Source: Bacteroidetes bacterium UBA5697 (GTDB lineage: Bacteria > Bacteroidota > Bacteroidia > B-17B0 > Aurantibacillaceae). Taken from it: DNA of 64,000 bases. This document shows, piece after piece, positions 27,016 through 36,980 of this stretch. Within the stretch, counting starts at the first letter, position 1; each line of letters begins with the position of its first letter. The stretch covers positions 1-64,000 of the forward strand of contig DIHL01000023.1 in NCBI GenBank assembly GCA_002420145.1. Reading direction: 5' to 3'. The notes beneath the pieces were generated by a model, which saw only the letters and a list, made by a program, of their open reading frames with translations, searched no databases and was not told the origin of the DNA. The translations under genes were made by a program, and so were the position numbers.

Positions 27016-27897
27016 ATGCCAAATTTAAAAGAAGTAAGAAATAGAATTGTATCCGTTGGTTCAACCATGCAGATTACAAGCGCCATGAAAATGGTGAGTG
27101 CTGCTAAATTGAAACGTGCGCAAGATGCAATTACGCAAATGCGCCCTTACGCTAACAAATTGCAGGAGATATTACAAAATGTAAGTTCAAGTTTAGATAC
27201 TTCTGAAAATGCTTACGCGCGCAAATCAGCTCCTAAAAACGTATTATTAATTGCGATTTCTTCTAATCGTGGATTAGCAGGTGGTTTTAATGCTAACGTA
27301 ATTAAGAAAACATGGAGTTTAATTAATAAAGATTATAGCGGATGTACTATTACTGTTTTACCAATTGGTAAAAAAGTAACGGATGCATTTAAACGTACTG
27401 ATTATATTATTCATGGATCTCATTTACCACACAATGTAAATGAGGTATTTGATAATTTAACGTATGATAATGTTGCGCCAATTGCTGAAAGAGTAATGAA
27501 CGCATTTGTATTAAAAGATTTTGATAAAGTAGTTTTAGTTTACAATCAGTTTAAAAATGCGGCTGTACAAATTGTACAAGACGAGCAATTTTTACCTGTT
27601 GAAGCAACAGCATCTGCAAGTTCTACAAGTTCAAATACAGATTATATTTTCGAACCTAGTAAAGAGTTTATCGTTAGCGATTTAATTCCTCGTTCATTAA
27701 AAACACAATTCTATAAAGCTTTATTAGATTCATTGGCTTCTGAGCATGGTGCTCGTATGACAGCGATGCATAAAGCAACCGATAATGCAAAAGACATGTT
27801 ACGTGATTTAAAAATTAGTTATAACAAAGCTCGTCAAACAGCTATTACAACTGAGATTTTAGAAATCGTTGCTGGTGCCGAAGCATTAAACGGGTAA
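27016..27897 (+). CDS. atpG: F-ATPase subunit gamma
   Basis: 293 residues. N-terminal NLKEVRNRIVSVGSTMQITSAMKMVSAAKL and C-terminal helix ILEIVAGAEALNG are the paired coiled coils of the central rotor shaft; SSNRGLAGGFNANV marks the middle domain. It begins one base after the preceding unknown gene. atpD and atpC do not follow; Bacteroidota usually carry them as a separate unit. Confidence 0.97.
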   Translation: MPNLKEVRNRIVSVGSTMQITSAMKMVSAAKLKRAQDAITQMRPYANKLQEILQNVSSSLDTSENAYARKSAPKNVLLIAISSNRGLAGGFNANVIKKTWSLINKDYSGCTITVLPIGKKVTDAFKRTDYIIHGSHLPHNVNEVFDNLTYDNVAPIAERVMNAFVLKDFDKVVLVYNQFKNAAVQIVQDEQFLPVEATASASSTSSNTDYIFEPSKEFIVSDLIPRSLKTQFYKALLDSLASEHGARMTAMHKATDNAKDMLRDLKISYNKARQTAITTEILEIVAGAEALNG

Positions 27898-27918
27898 ATA
27901 AAAAGTTTAACTTAATTT

Positions 27919-27953
27919 TAAAAAGCTTCTACAAATTTGTAGAAGCTTTTTTT
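27919..27953 (+). terminator. Terminator of the atp operon
   Basis: Palindrome with arms AAAAAGCTTCTACAAA and TTTGTAGAAGCTTTTT followed by further T residues, 22 bases after atpG. Confidence 0.9.
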
Positions 27954-28063
27954 GTGTAAATAGAAATACTGTTTTTACAATTGTTTAACCTTATGTTTTC
28001 GATAAAAGATGACAAAAAATCATTTTTAATGCTCACATTTGTACCTGAACTAAAAACACTATA

Positions 28064-28813
28064 ATGATTATTCTTTTATTTCTGACCTTGCACTGGTACT
28101 TATCTCTTTTTGGACAAACATTTTTTTTACATAGATACAGCGCTCATAAAATGTTTACGATGAATAAATTTTGGGAAAAATTCTTTTATATTTTTTCATG
28201 GGTAACACAAGGCTCTTCTTATTTGAACGCCCGTGCTTATGCTATTTTACACCGTATGCATCATGCTTATAGTGATACCGAAAAAGACCCACATACGCCT
28301 CACTTTTTTAAAGACGTGTACACAATGATGATGCACACTAAAAAAATATATAATGATGTATTAAATAAACGTGTTGTTATTGAAGAAAAATTTGACCGTA
28401 ATTTTCCTGAATACCCAGCCATTGATAAAGTAGCAGATAGTTGGTTTACACGTATTGGCTTTGGTACATTGTATTTTATCGTGTATTTATTAGTATTTAT
28501 TTATGTACCAGGCTATCATTGGACCATCTTTTTATTATTACCAATTCATTTTTTAATAGGGCCAATACAAGGCGCTATTGTAAACTGGGCAGGGCATAAA
28601 TATGGCTACCGTAATTTTGAAGAAGGAGATAAATCGAAGAACACATTGCTTTGGGATGTTTTATTGATGGGAGAATTATTTCAAAACAATCATCATCACG
28701 CGGGAGCTAAACCAAACTTTGCCGCTAAGTGGTACGAGTTTGACCCAACTTACCCAATCATTTTATTCCTTGATAAAATTAAAGTGATAAAATTAGTGAG
28801 AGTAAGAAAGTAA
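28064..28813 (+). CDS. Membrane fatty-acid (acyl-CoA) desaturase
   Basis: 249 residues with hydrophobic helices and the three histidine boxes of the delta-9 desaturase family: HRYSAH (about 24-29), HRMHH (about 64-68), and NNHHHAGA (about 207-214). The di-iron site introduces a double bond in acyl chains to keep membranes fluid. At 249 residues it is a short but complete bacterial form. Single gene, bounded by terminators on both sides. Confidence 0.9.
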   Translation: MIILLFLTLHWYLSLFGQTFFLHRYSAHKMFTMNKFWEKFFYIFSWVTQGSSYLNARAYAILHRMHHAYSDTEKDPHTPHFFKDVYTMMMHTKKIYNDVLNKRVVIEEKFDRNFPEYPAIDKVADSWFTRIGFGTLYFIVYLLVFIYVPGYHWTIFLLLPIHFLIGPIQGAIVNWAGHKYGYRNFEEGDKSKNTLLWDVLLMGELFQNNHHHAGAKPNFAAKWYEFDPTYPIILFLDKIKVIKLVRVRK

Positions 28814-28825
28814 AATTAAATGTAA

Positions 28826-28858
28826 AAAACCTCTGTAAATTTTACAGAGGTTTTTTAT
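28826..28858. terminator. Bidirectional terminator between desaturase and clpX
   Basis: Stem AAAAAACCTCTGTAA / TTACAGAGGTTTTTT with A/T tails between convergent genes. Confidence 0.88.
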
Positions 28859-28890
28859 TTCATACAAATCAATATAGTTTGGAGAATATT

Positions 28891-30132
28891 TTATGCTACC
28901 TGTAATTGTGTTAATCTTGCGTTCTTCAATTTATCTAAAGCGTATTCCAAAGTAATCGTTAAATTTTTTGGTGCTTTTTCGTCGCTTGGGGCATCAAACA
29001 TAAAATCAACCATAATAGATTCGCAAATACCACGTAAACCGCGAGCGCCTAACTTAAACTCTAAAGCTTTATCAACGATTAAGTTTAATACTTCTTCTTC
29101 AAATTCTAGTTTAATACCTTCCATTTTAAACAAGTGCTTGTATTGTTTAATTAAAGCATTTTTAGGCTCTGTTAAAATAGAGCGAAGCGTTGCTCTATCC
29201 AAAGGCTTTAAATAGGTTAAAACTGGTAAACGACCGATTAATTCGGGGATTAAACCAAATGCTTTTAAATCTTGAGGGGATACGTATTGTAATAAATTAG
29301 CTTTGTCAATCTCTTCCTTGGCTACAGATGCTGAGTAACCAACAGCTTGTGTGTTTAAACGCTGAGCAATTTTTTTATCAATACCATCAAAAGCTCCACC
29401 ACAAATAAATAAAATGTTACGAGTATTTACTTGAATCATTTTTGCATCCGGATGTTTTCGTCCGCCTTGTGGCGGCACGTTTACAACCGAGCCTTCTAAT
29501 AATTTTAACATCGCTTGTTGTACGCCTTCTCCACTTACATCACGAGTGATAGATGGATTATCACTTTTACGAGCAATTTTATCAATTTCATCAATAAATA
29601 CAATTCCTCTTTCAGCAGAAGCTACATCATAATCAGCCGCTTGTAATAAACGCGTTAATACGTTTTCTACATCTTCTCCCACGTAACCAGCTTCAGTTAA
29701 AACAGTAGCATCGGCAATACAAAAAGGAACGTTTAATAATTTAGCAATCGTGCGAGCCATTAAAGTTTTACCTGTGCCTGTTTCTCCAACTAAAATCACA
29801 TTTGATTTATCAATCTCAATATCTTCTTTAGCATCTGCTACATGAGCCACACGTTTAAAGTGATTGTAAACAGCCACACTCATTATTTTTTTTGCTTCGT
29901 CTTGGCCAATAATATATTCATCCAAATGCTTTTTAATAGCATGTGGTTTTAGAACATTTAAAGCATGTTGAACTTGTTGATTACCTTGCGCTCCTGCTTC
30001 TTCATTCACAATTTTAAATGCCTGTGAAATACATTGGTCGCAAATATGACCAGTAACACCAGCAATTAAAACTTTTACTTCTTTTTTGTCTCGTCCGCAA
30101 AACGAACACACAATTGGACCTGCTTTTGCCAT
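28891..30132 (-). CDS. clpX: ClpX, ATP-dependent Clp protease ATPase subunit
   Basis: The ATG at 30132 ([13 protein letters not shown]) is chosen over an in-frame GTG six codons upstream. 413 residues: Cys4 zinc-binding domain CSFCG...CDQC (about 9-40), AAA+ module with GETGTGKT (Walker A), FIDEIDKI (Walker B), and pore loop GYVGEDV; sensor-2 GARGLRG near the C-terminus. It unfolds tagged substrates and feeds them to ClpP. clpP is not adjacent in the window, whereas it often is in other bacteria. Confidence 0.96.
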   Translation of the reverse strand: MAKAGPIVCSFCGRDKKEVKVLIAGVTGHICDQCISQAFKIVNEEAGAQGNQQVQHALNVLKPHAIKKHLDEYIIGQDEAKKIMSVAVYNHFKRVAHVADAKEDIEIDKSNVILVGETGTGKTLMARTIAKLLNVPFCIADATVLTEAGYVGEDVENVLTRLLQAADYDVASAERGIVFIDEIDKIARKSDNPSITRDVSGEGVQQAMLKLLEGSVVNVPPQGGRKHPDAKMIQVNTRNILFICGGAFDGIDKKIAQRLNTQAVGYSASVAKEEIDKANLLQYVSPQDLKAFGLIPELIGRLPVLTYLKPLDRATLRSILTEPKNALIKQYKHLFKMEGIKLEFEEEVLNLIVDKALEFKLGARGLRGICESIMVDFMFDAPSDEKAPKNLTITLEYALDKLKNARLTQLQVA

Positions 30133-30233
30133 AATAATAAATTGGACCACAAAAGTACGTAAAATAGCAGCAAATACGCTAGGCTTTATTTTGTTTTTTT
30201 ATCTCCTAAAAAGCGGTTACTTTTGGTAAATCA

Positions 30234-30941
30234 ATGAAAAAAATTGCCATATATTGTTTATTGTTCTTGAATTTTGCTTTCACCATTAAAGCACAAAAAG
30301 ACACGACTAAAAACAAAAAAATAATTTCCGAATTTGATGTCAAGAATTATAAATCTGACCCTAAAGACAGACTTATTTTTGAAGCAAACTATACCGATTG
30401 GTTAGGTAAAGCATCCAATATTAAAACCGACTGGAAGTGCATTGGTTTTGGGTTCTATACTTTATTTGACAAGCCAATAAAAAATTCAAATTTTAGTTTT
30501 GGATATGGCTTAGGATTTTATACACACAACTTTAGTTCAAATGGTAATTTAACATATAAATTTGATAGTATTTCTGGGCACACTAATACAATCATTGAAC
30601 CTAAAACAACTCCTTATATTGCTAATCGATATAATGAGAGAAGTTTTGAAGTACCATTAGAATTGAGATTTAGAACTAAAACAACGACGATTTTTAAAAT
30701 GATGTTGGGTGCAAAAATTGGGTATGTGATTTCTAATTTCAATAAAACAGATGATGCCAATGGAAGAATTCGTTTATATAATATCAAAAACGTGAATCCT
30801 TGGCGTTATGGAGTTGTGTTTAGAGTTGGAGTGGAGCAAGTGTGTTTAACGGCAAGCTACTATTTTAGCGAAGTGTTTACTAATAAAGGACCTAAAGGAA
30901 TTAATCCTTTTTCTGTTGGAATTGCTATTATTCCTTATTAG
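30234..30941 (+). CDS. Predicted outer-membrane beta-barrel protein, unknown role
   Basis: 235 residues with signal peptide (about 1-20, ending IKAQ). The rest alternates hydrophobic and polar residues in strand-length runs (FSFGYGLGFYTHNF, FEVPLELRFRTKT, FKMMLGAKIGYVI, VCLTASYYFSEVF) as in small 8-strand barrels of the PorT/OmpA-like group. It ends in an aromatic residue (Tyr), as barrels do. It is convergent with uppP, 4 bases apart. Confidence 0.65.
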   Translation: MKKIAIYCLLFLNFAFTIKAQKDTTKNKKIISEFDVKNYKSDPKDRLIFEANYTDWLGKASNIKTDWKCIGFGFYTLFDKPIKNSNFSFGYGLGFYTHNFSSNGNLTYKFDSISGHTNTIIEPKTTPYIANRYNERSFEVPLELRFRTKTTTIFKMMLGAKIGYVISNFNKTDDANGRIRLYNIKNVNPWRYGVVFRVGVEQVCLTASYYFSEVFTNKGPKGINPFSVGIAIIPY

Positions 30942-30945
30942 TAAA

Positions 30946-31737
30946 TTAGGCAGTAAGTTTAAGGTCTGTGCTTAATGCATAAATTAAAAAAAGTATTCCA
31001 AGCGCAATTCTATAGTATCCAAAATGTTTAAAGCCGTATTTATTTAAAAAGGACACAAAAGCTTTTACTGCTATAAATGCAACTATGAAAGCAATCATAG
31101 CACCAAACAAAAGAATAGTGATATCATTACTATGAATATTATCTTTTTCTTTTAATAAGTCATAACCCGAAGCGGCGAACATAGTTGGTATTGCTAATAA
31201 AAAAGAAAACTCTGCTGCCTGCTGGCGATTAAATCCAGAAAATACACCTCCAAAAATAGTTGCAGCTGACCTTGAAACTCCTGGAATCATCGAAATGCAT
31301 TGCAATAATCCGATTTTTAGTGCGTTAACATAACTAATATTTTCAATCTCTTTGTATATAGATTCTTTTTTCTCGCTCCATTTATCAAGAAATAATAAAA
31401 TTATTCCACCAATAACTAGAGAAACACTCACAACGTAAGGATTAAATAAATATAGTTTTATAGCTTTATAAGCTAGTAGACCTATAATTCCTGTTGGAAG
31501 AAAAGCAACAAAGAGCTTTAAATAAATATCTACTCCAACAAAAAAACGCTTGATGTAGATAAATAGAACTGCTAAAATAGCTCCAAGTTGAATCACAATT
31601 TCGAATGTTTCAGCAAATTGATGATTTTGGATATTCATTAGAGATGAAGCTAAAATCATATGACCAGTTGAGGAAACTGGTAAAAATTCAGTTAAGCCTT
31701 CAATAACGGCAATAATAAATGCTTCAAAGTATGTCAT
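30946..31737 (-). CDS. uppP: Undecaprenyl-diphosphatase (BacA family)
   Basis: The start at 31737 (MTYFEAFIIAVIEGLTEFLPVSS) is chosen; a longer in-frame start would read back into the upstream gene. 263 residues, multi-pass. Catalytic motifs: EGLTEFLPVSSTGH (about 14-27) and the PGVSRSAATI region (about 157-166). It dephosphorylates undecaprenyl diphosphate to recycle the lipid carrier for peptidoglycan and surface glycans and gives bacitracin tolerance. It follows the DUF3098 gene by 25 bases, the usual Bacteroidota order. Confidence 0.95.
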   Translation of the reverse strand: MTYFEAFIIAVIEGLTEFLPVSSTGHMILASSLMNIQNHQFAETFEIVIQLGAILAVLFIYIKRFFVGVDIYLKLFVAFLPTGIIGLLAYKAIKLYLFNPYVVSVSLVIGGIILLFLDKWSEKKESIYKEIENISYVNALKIGLLQCISMIPGVSRSAATIFGGVFSGFNRQQAAEFSFLLAIPTMFAASGYDLLKEKDNIHSNDITILLFGAMIAFIVAFIAVKAFVSFLNKYGFKHFGYYRIALGILFLIYALSTDLKLTA

Positions 31738-31762
31738 AAAAGAAAAGGTAAAAAAAGAAGAA

Positions 31763-31996
31763 TTAAGCTTCTTCGTTTTTAGTTTTTGGACGCCACATAA
31801 TAGCCACAATAACAGTTACAAAGCCCAATAAGCAAACCATTGGAGCAATAGTAATGCGTTGTGTGTCAAAAATAGCAGGATTAAACACATTTGGATCTTC
31901 GCTACCACCACCAATCATTAATAAATATCCAAGAATAATTAATACGATTCCTCCAATTAAGATTTGATAGTTTTGTTTTCCAAATGTTGTTTTCAT
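31763..31996 (-). CDS. DUF3098 two-helix membrane protein
   Basis: 77 residues, two membrane segments (about 9-27 and 50-67), linker DPNVFNPAIFDTQRITIAP, and a short basic end (MWRPKTK). This matches DUF3098, typically found in Bacteroidota directly before uppP and after an FtsX-type permease gene. No ftsX precedes it here. Function unknown; the neighbourhood points to envelope or cell-division work. Confidence 0.85.
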   Translation of the reverse strand: MKTTFGKQNYQILIGGIVLIILGYLLMIGGGSEDPNVFNPAIFDTQRITIAPMVCLLGFVTVIVAIMWRPKTKNEEA

Positions 31997-32204
31997 ATGT
32001 TGTTGTTATTGTTTTTAGTTGCCATATGGTATATCCGGTTTATTTCAATTGATGTTTGTTTTTAGGCAAACGCGGATATTTCATTCTGTGTGTTTTAGGA
32101 AAGCAAAGCTATTAAAAAACTTCGTTTTACAAACTCATTTTGGCACAAAAACACGTAAAAATTCAGTTAATTTTTCGTAATATTGCTATTCTATAAACAA
32201 AAAT
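31997..32204. other. Longest gene-free gap, between DUF3098 and gmd
   Basis: 208 AT-rich bases separating divergent genes. It must hold both promoters, but no convincing TTTG/TAnnTTTG pair, hairpin or small ORF was recognised. Confidence 0.6.
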
Positions 32205-33293
32205 ATGGGTAAAGTAGCATTAATTACAGGAGTAACAGGCCAAGACGGAGCATACCTTTCGGAATTGCTTTTAAGTAAAGGATATACAGTACATGGTGTA
32301 AAAAGAAGAAGTTCTTTATTTAACACAGATAGAATTGACCATTTGTACCAAGATCAACATGAGAAACATGTGAATTTTAAATTACATCATGGCGATTTAA
32401 CAGATAGCACAAATTTGATTAGAATAGTACAGGAAGTTCAACCTGACGAAATTTATAATTTAGCAGCAATGTCGCATGTAAAAGTAAGTTTTGATACACC
32501 AGAGTATACAGCTAATGCTGATGGTATTGGAACTTTAAGAATTTTAGAAGCGATTCGTATTTTAGGATTAGAAAAGAAAACACGTTTTTATCAAGCGTCT
32601 ACATCTGAATTATATGGTTTAGTGCAAGAAGTTCCTCAAAAAGAAACAACGCCTTTTTATCCTCGTAGCCCTTATGGTGTTGCTAAATTATATGCTTTTT
32701 GGATTACTAAAAACTACCGCGAAGCTTATGGCATGTTTGCTTGTAACGGTATTTTATTTAATCACGAAAGTCCATTGCGTGGCGAAACATTCGTAACACG
32801 TAAAATTACTCGCGCAGCAGCAAAAATTAGTTTGGGATTACAAGACAAACTATTTATGGGAAATATTGATTCTGAAAGAGATTGGGGTCATGCAAAAGAT
32901 TATGTAGAAGGAATGTGGCGCATGTTGCAACAAGATGTTGCTGAGGATTACGTTTTAGCAACAGGTATTAAAATTACAGTTCGTGAATTCATTAACATGT
33001 CTTTTGCTGAAGTTGGAATTACTTTGAAGTGGGAAGGTAAAGCAGAAAACGAAAAAGGAATTGATGCTGCAACAGGAAAAACATTAGTAGAGATTGATCC
33101 AAAATATTACAGACCAGCTGAGGTTGATTTATTAGTGGGCGATGCAACTAAAGCTAAAACAAATATGGGTTGGACACCAACTTATACAGTTGCTGCTTTA
33201 TGTAAAGAAATGGTACACGCCGACGTGGAGTTATTTAAACGAGATAAATATTTATTAGAAGGTGGACATAAAATATTAAACTACAAAGAATAA
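32205..33293 (+). CDS. gmd: GDP-mannose 4,6-dehydratase
   Basis: 362 residues. NAD(P)-binding [20 protein letters not shown] at the N-terminus (residues 8-27), RRSS (34-37), the extended-SDR triad with STSELYG and [11 protein letters not shown] (YxxxK), and [20 protein letters not shown] for sugar binding. It converts GDP-D-mannose to GDP-4-keto-6-deoxymannose, the first step to GDP-L-fucose. The next gene encodes the following enzyme, so the pair makes GDP-L-fucose for surface glycans. Confidence 0.97.
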   Translation: MGKVALITGVTGQDGAYLSELLLSKGYTVHGVKRRSSLFNTDRIDHLYQDQHEKHVNFKLHHGDLTDSTNLIRIVQEVQPDEIYNLAAMSHVKVSFDTPEYTANADGIGTLRILEAIRILGLEKKTRFYQASTSELYGLVQEVPQKETTPFYPRSPYGVAKLYAFWITKNYREAYGMFACNGILFNHESPLRGETFVTRKITRAAAKISLGLQDKLFMGNIDSERDWGHAKDYVEGMWRMLQQDVAEDYVLATGIKITVREFINMSFAEVGITLKWEGKAENEKGIDAATGKTLVEIDPKYYRPAEVDLLVGDATKAKTNMGWTPTYTVAALCKEMVHADVELFKRDKYLLEGGHKILNYKE

Positions 33294-33300
33294 AAAATTA

Positions 33301-33329
33301 AAACCTCCAAATGAATGGAGGTTTTTTTG
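33301..33329 (+). terminator. Terminator between gmd and fcl
   Basis: Stem AAACCTCCA / TGGAGGTTT with loop AATGAA followed by a run of T. It lies in the 56-base gap and argues for separate or attenuated expression of fcl. Confidence 0.75.
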
Positions 33330-33349
33330 AAACTATAAAAACAGAACAC

Positions 33350-34291
33350 ATGGAACTAAATTCCAAAATATATATTGCAGGTCACCGAGGAATGGTTGGT
33401 TCTGCTATTATGCGTAACCTACAAAACAAAGGCTATAGTAATATTATTACTCGCACATCAAAGGAGTTAGATTTACGTAACTCACAAGCAGTAGCTGATT
33501 TTTTTGAATCAGAAAAACCTCAATACGTTTTTTTAGCAGCCGCAAAAGTTGGAGGCATACAAGCCAACAATATTTATAGAGCAGATTTTATTTATGAGAA
33601 TTTAATGATTCAAAATAATGTGATTCATAATTCGCATGTAAATGGCGTAAAAAAATTAATGTTTTTAGGTAGTTCTTGCATCTATCCTAAAATGGCCCCG
33701 CAACCTTTAAAGGAAGAATATTTGTTGACTGGTTTATTAGAAGAAACTAACGAACCTTATGCTATTGCAAAAATTGCAGGCATCAAAATGTGCGAAAGCT
33801 ACAAACGCCAGTATGGTTGTAATTTTATTTCGGTGATGCCAACAAACATGTATGGGCCAAATGATAATTATAACTTAAATAATTCTCATGTATTGCCTGC
33901 TTTAATAAGAAAGTTTCATGATGCTAAAGAGAATAATTTACCGTCAGTAGAAATGTGGGGAACAGGAACTCCAATGCGTGAATTTTTGCACGCAGATGAT
34001 TTAGGTGATGCTTGTGTATTTTTAATGAATACATACGATGGCGAACAATTTGTCAATATTGGTTCGGGAACAGATTTAACTATTAAAGATTTAGCCTTAT
34101 TAATTAAAGACATTGTAGGATTTAAAGGAGAAATTGTTCATGATTTATCTAAGCCTGATGGAACACCGCGCAAATTAATGGACGTATCTTATTTACATTC
34201 TTTAGGCTGGAAACATAAAATAGAATTACCTGAAGGCATCAAACAAGTTTACGACGATTTTAAAAAGAAAGAAGGCGTTAAGGCTTGGTAG
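33350..34291 (+). CDS. fcl: GDP-L-fucose synthase
   Basis: The ATG at 33350 is used; the longer in-frame start at 33311 lies within the terminator hairpin. 313 residues: [16 protein letters not shown] (NADPH site, about 7-22), [10 protein letters not shown] (SxS motif), YAIAKIAG (YxxxK), and the [15 protein letters not shown] substrate segment. It epimerises and reduces GDP-4-keto-6-deoxymannose to GDP-L-fucose. Confidence 0.96.
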   Translation: MELNSKIYIAGHRGMVGSAIMRNLQNKGYSNIITRTSKELDLRNSQAVADFFESEKPQYVFLAAAKVGGIQANNIYRADFIYENLMIQNNVIHNSHVNGVKKLMFLGSSCIYPKMAPQPLKEEYLLTGLLEETNEPYAIAKIAGIKMCESYKRQYGCNFISVMPTNMYGPNDNYNLNNSHVLPALIRKFHDAKENNLPSVEMWGTGTPMREFLHADDLGDACVFLMNTYDGEQFVNIGSGTDLTIKDLALLIKDIVGFKGEIVHDLSKPDGTPRKLMDVSYLHSLGWKHKIELPEGIKQVYDDFKKKEGVKAW

Positions 34292-34304
34292 TAAAACATT
34301 AGAT

Positions 34305-35876
34305 GTGATTAAACGTATAAAAAGATATAAATTGAAACAAGTCTTGACTCTTTTAGTCTTGGTTCATCCGTCTCTTTCTCTTAAATCACAGTTTTATAAT
34401 TTACCTAATGAGTATTTTTTTAATACTATTTCTCAACGTCAATTAGCACGTTTAGATTCAGAACAAATACATTCTAGCATACAACCTTATATTCCTTTTT
34501 TTAATAAAAAATACGAATTTATTGGAGATACACATCGTATATTTAAATACATCAGTGACGATCCGTTTTTAGAAAAAGTGTTTTTTGACCATTTAATCCA
34601 TATACGACCTAAGTCAAAAAAATTTGAATTTAAAGTTGATCCTTTGTTGAATTTAGAGTTTGGAAGAGCATACTATGATACAGCTAACACGCAGCGCATT
34701 TCAACAAATACACGTGGCTTTATTGCTAGCGGCTCGATAGGAAAAGATTTTTATTTTGAAACAATGTTTTCAGAAAATCAAAGTCAATTTCCTTATTATA
34801 TTTCAAAATATAATAATCAAACAAAAATAGTTCCAGGTCAGGGAAGATATAAAGTTTTTAAAACAACTGGATATGATTACGCATTCTCTTCTGGATTTAT
34901 TTCTTATCAGCCTTTCAAAAAATTAAATATTCAAGTAGGGCATGGAAAACAAAAAATCGGAAATGGTTATCGTTCAATTTTGTTAAGTGATAATGCCTTT
35001 AATTATCCATATTTAAGAGTCACCTCAGAATGGATGAAAGGAAAACTGCAATACACAAATATTTATGCAGTGTTAATGAATTTGACAACGGGAGGAGCAC
35101 CTACACCCAAAAACACAGAGCCTTTGTTTCAAAAGAAAGCCGTGTCTTTTCAGTATTTAAGTTATAATGTAAACAAACGAATTAATCTTGGCTTATTTCA
35201 AGGTATGATTTGGAATGCAGCAGATAGTATGAACAGGCAACATTTAGAATGGCAATATTTTAACCCTATTATATTTTCAAACATTGGATTTTATGGATTA
35301 AATAATAAAAACAATATTGTGATAGGCGCTACTGCTAATATAAAAATCTCTAACACTATTTCTGTTTATGGGCAGTTTATGGGAGATGATTTTAGTAATA
35401 CCTTTGCCATTGGGAATGGATGGGGATATCAAGTAGGAGCCAAATATTTTGACGCCTTCAAATTAAAAAACTTAATGATTCAGGCCGAATATAATGATGT
35501 GGCAGAGGCTTCCTATAACAGTCCTTTTAGCACTTACAGCAACCAAAGTTATTCTCACTATAATCAAAACTTAGCATATACTTTAGGCTATGGCAAAGAG
35601 CTTGTATTATTAGGAGATTACAAATACCGTAGAGCATTTATAAATGCTAAACTTAATTTACAATGGATGACTCTAAATAGTTTTTCATTATATAACAATA
35701 CAATAACAAAAATACAGTTGGGGTATACTATTAACCCAGCATATAATTTTAATGTATCTTTAGGATATAATTATAGATACCAAGATTTTTTAGGATTTAA
35801 TTTATCAAATAATAAAACAACATTTTATACTTTGAGCATAAAATCAAACTTGTATAATACTTATTACGATTTTTAA
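34305..35876 (+). CDS. RemB/Wzi-like outer-membrane protein (copy 1)
   Basis: 523 residues, GTG start 13 bases after fcl; a TTG nine codons later is an alternative. A signal peptide ends near LSLKSQ. The protein is rich in strand-like aromatic segments and carries the family segment GKQKIGNGYRSILLSDNA (about 219-237). Known: such proteins resemble Wzi capsule-assembly barrels and the Flavobacterium gliding protein RemB, which moves on the cell surface. Its neighbours make GDP-fucose and start glycan chains, so a role in attaching or presenting a surface polysaccharide is likely but inferred. A paralogue follows after the next gene. Confidence 0.72.
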   Translation: MIKRIKRYKLKQVLTLLVLVHPSLSLKSQFYNLPNEYFFNTISQRQLARLDSEQIHSSIQPYIPFFNKKYEFIGDTHRIFKYISDDPFLEKVFFDHLIHIRPKSKKFEFKVDPLLNLEFGRAYYDTANTQRISTNTRGFIASGSIGKDFYFETMFSENQSQFPYYISKYNNQTKIVPGQGRYKVFKTTGYDYAFSSGFISYQPFKKLNIQVGHGKQKIGNGYRSILLSDNAFNYPYLRVTSEWMKGKLQYTNIYAVLMNLTTGGAPTPKNTEPLFQKKAVSFQYLSYNVNKRINLGLFQGMIWNAADSMNRQHLEWQYFNPIIFSNIGFYGLNNKNNIVIGATANIKISNTISVYGQFMGDDFSNTFAIGNGWGYQVGAKYFDAFKLKNLMIQAEYNDVAEASYNSPFSTYSNQSYSHYNQNLAYTLGYGKELVLLGDYKYRRAFINAKLNLQWMTLNSFSLYNNTITKIQLGYTINPAYNFNVSLGYNYRYQDFLGFNLSNNKTTFYTLSIKSNLYNTYYDF

Positions 35877-35886
35877 AACATAAAAC

Positions 35887-36972
35887 ATGGCAGTATTAAT
35901 TTTAGTTTTTATCACAGCGTTTGCAGTTGTATTGTATTCTACACCTGCACTTATAAAAGTGGCAGTTTTAAAAAGGCTAATTGATTTACCAACAGAGGAA
36001 AGAAAAGTTCATAAAAGAGCAGTTCCAACTATCGGAGGAATTATTATTTATGCCGCGACATTATTTTCTTTTTCACTATGGTATAATATTGACGATATTC
36101 ATGAGTACGATCAAATTTATGAATCCGTTAAAGAGTTTAAAATATTAGTAGCAACTAGTTTGGTGTTGTTTTTTGTTGGCGTTAAAGATGATATTATTGG
36201 TACATCTCCAGTAAAAAAATTGTTTGCCAATATTTTAGTTGGATTAATATTAGTACTGATGGGAGATATCAGAATAACAGGATTACATGGAGTTTTTGGC
36301 ATAGAGGAAATTCCACTTTGGGGAAGTATTTTTTTATCATTATTTACATATATCGTTGTGGTAAATGCTATGAATTTAATTGATGGAATTGATGGATTAG
36401 CGGCGGGTGTAGGCTTCATTGCATCTTCTGTTTTTGGAGTTTGGTTTATTTTTGCAAACGAATATACATTAGCTTCTTTGTCTTTTTCTCTGTCTGGTGC
36501 CTTATTAGGCTTTTTGATATTTAATTTCTCACCAGCTAAAATATTTATGGGAGATAGCGGGTCGTTAATTATAGGAATGTTTATATGTGTATTAAGTATT
36601 AAGTTAATAGAATATCCTATGGATAGATTGGATGATTTTTGGATTCACATTTCTAATCCTATTTTTGTAGTGGCAGCCTTAGCATATCCATTAACAGATA
36701 CGTTAAGAATATTTATTTTAAGAGCCGTGAAAGGACAATCGCCTTTTGCAGCAGATAGAAACCATTTACATCACCGCTTATTAGATTGTGGCTATTCTCA
36801 TGTTAAAACAGTAGTCATCATTTATATCTTTAGTATTGTAACAGTAGCTGTTTCATTGTTTAGTTATTTTTTAAATCCAAGCCTTTCGTTATTGGCTATT
36901 TTAGGATCTAGTGCTGTGTTTATTTTATTTGTGTCTTTTTCACATCAATCGGCAAAAAACAAAAAAAGTTAG
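35887..36972 (+). CDS. WecA/MraY-family UDP-sugar:undecaprenyl-phosphate sugar-1-phosphate transferase
   Basis: 361 residues, about ten membrane helices. Motifs: RKVHKRAVPTIGG (about 39-51), NAMNLIDGIDGLAAG (about 159-173), FMGDSGS (about 221-227), and ADRNHLHHRLLD (about 294-305), the last being typical of WecA-like rather than MraY enzymes. It moves a HexNAc-phosphate from UDP-sugar to the lipid carrier, the first step of a surface glycan. It sits between two RemB/Wzi-like genes with 10- and 8-base gaps, so all three are co-transcribed. Confidence 0.9.
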   Translation: MAVLILVFITAFAVVLYSTPALIKVAVLKRLIDLPTEERKVHKRAVPTIGGIIIYAATLFSFSLWYNIDDIHEYDQIYESVKEFKILVATSLVLFFVGVKDDIIGTSPVKKLFANILVGLILVLMGDIRITGLHGVFGIEEIPLWGSIFLSLFTYIVVVNAMNLIDGIDGLAAGVGFIASSVFGVWFIFANEYTLASLSFSLSGALLGFLIFNFSPAKIFMGDSGSLIIGMFICVLSIKLIEYPMDRLDDFWIHISNPIFVVAALAYPLTDTLRIFILRAVKGQSPFAADRNHLHHRLLDCGYSHVKTVVIIYIFSIVTVAVSLFSYFLNPSLSLLAILGSSAVFILFVSFSHQSAKNKKS

Positions 36973-36980
36973 CATATACA

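Noticed and set aside
27898..28063. Absence of atpD and atpC after atpG taken as a deletion
   Set aside because: Bacteroidota normally carry atpD-atpC as a separate unit, so nothing is missing by family standards.
31738..31809. Longer uppP reading frame
   Set aside because: It overlaps the upstream DUF3098 gene and adds a non-conserved stretch before the family start MTYFEAF.
33311..33349. Upstream in-frame ATG for fcl
   Set aside because: It lies in the loop of the gmd terminator hairpin and would add 13 residues not typical of GDP-fucose synthase, whose NADPH-binding strand starts at once.
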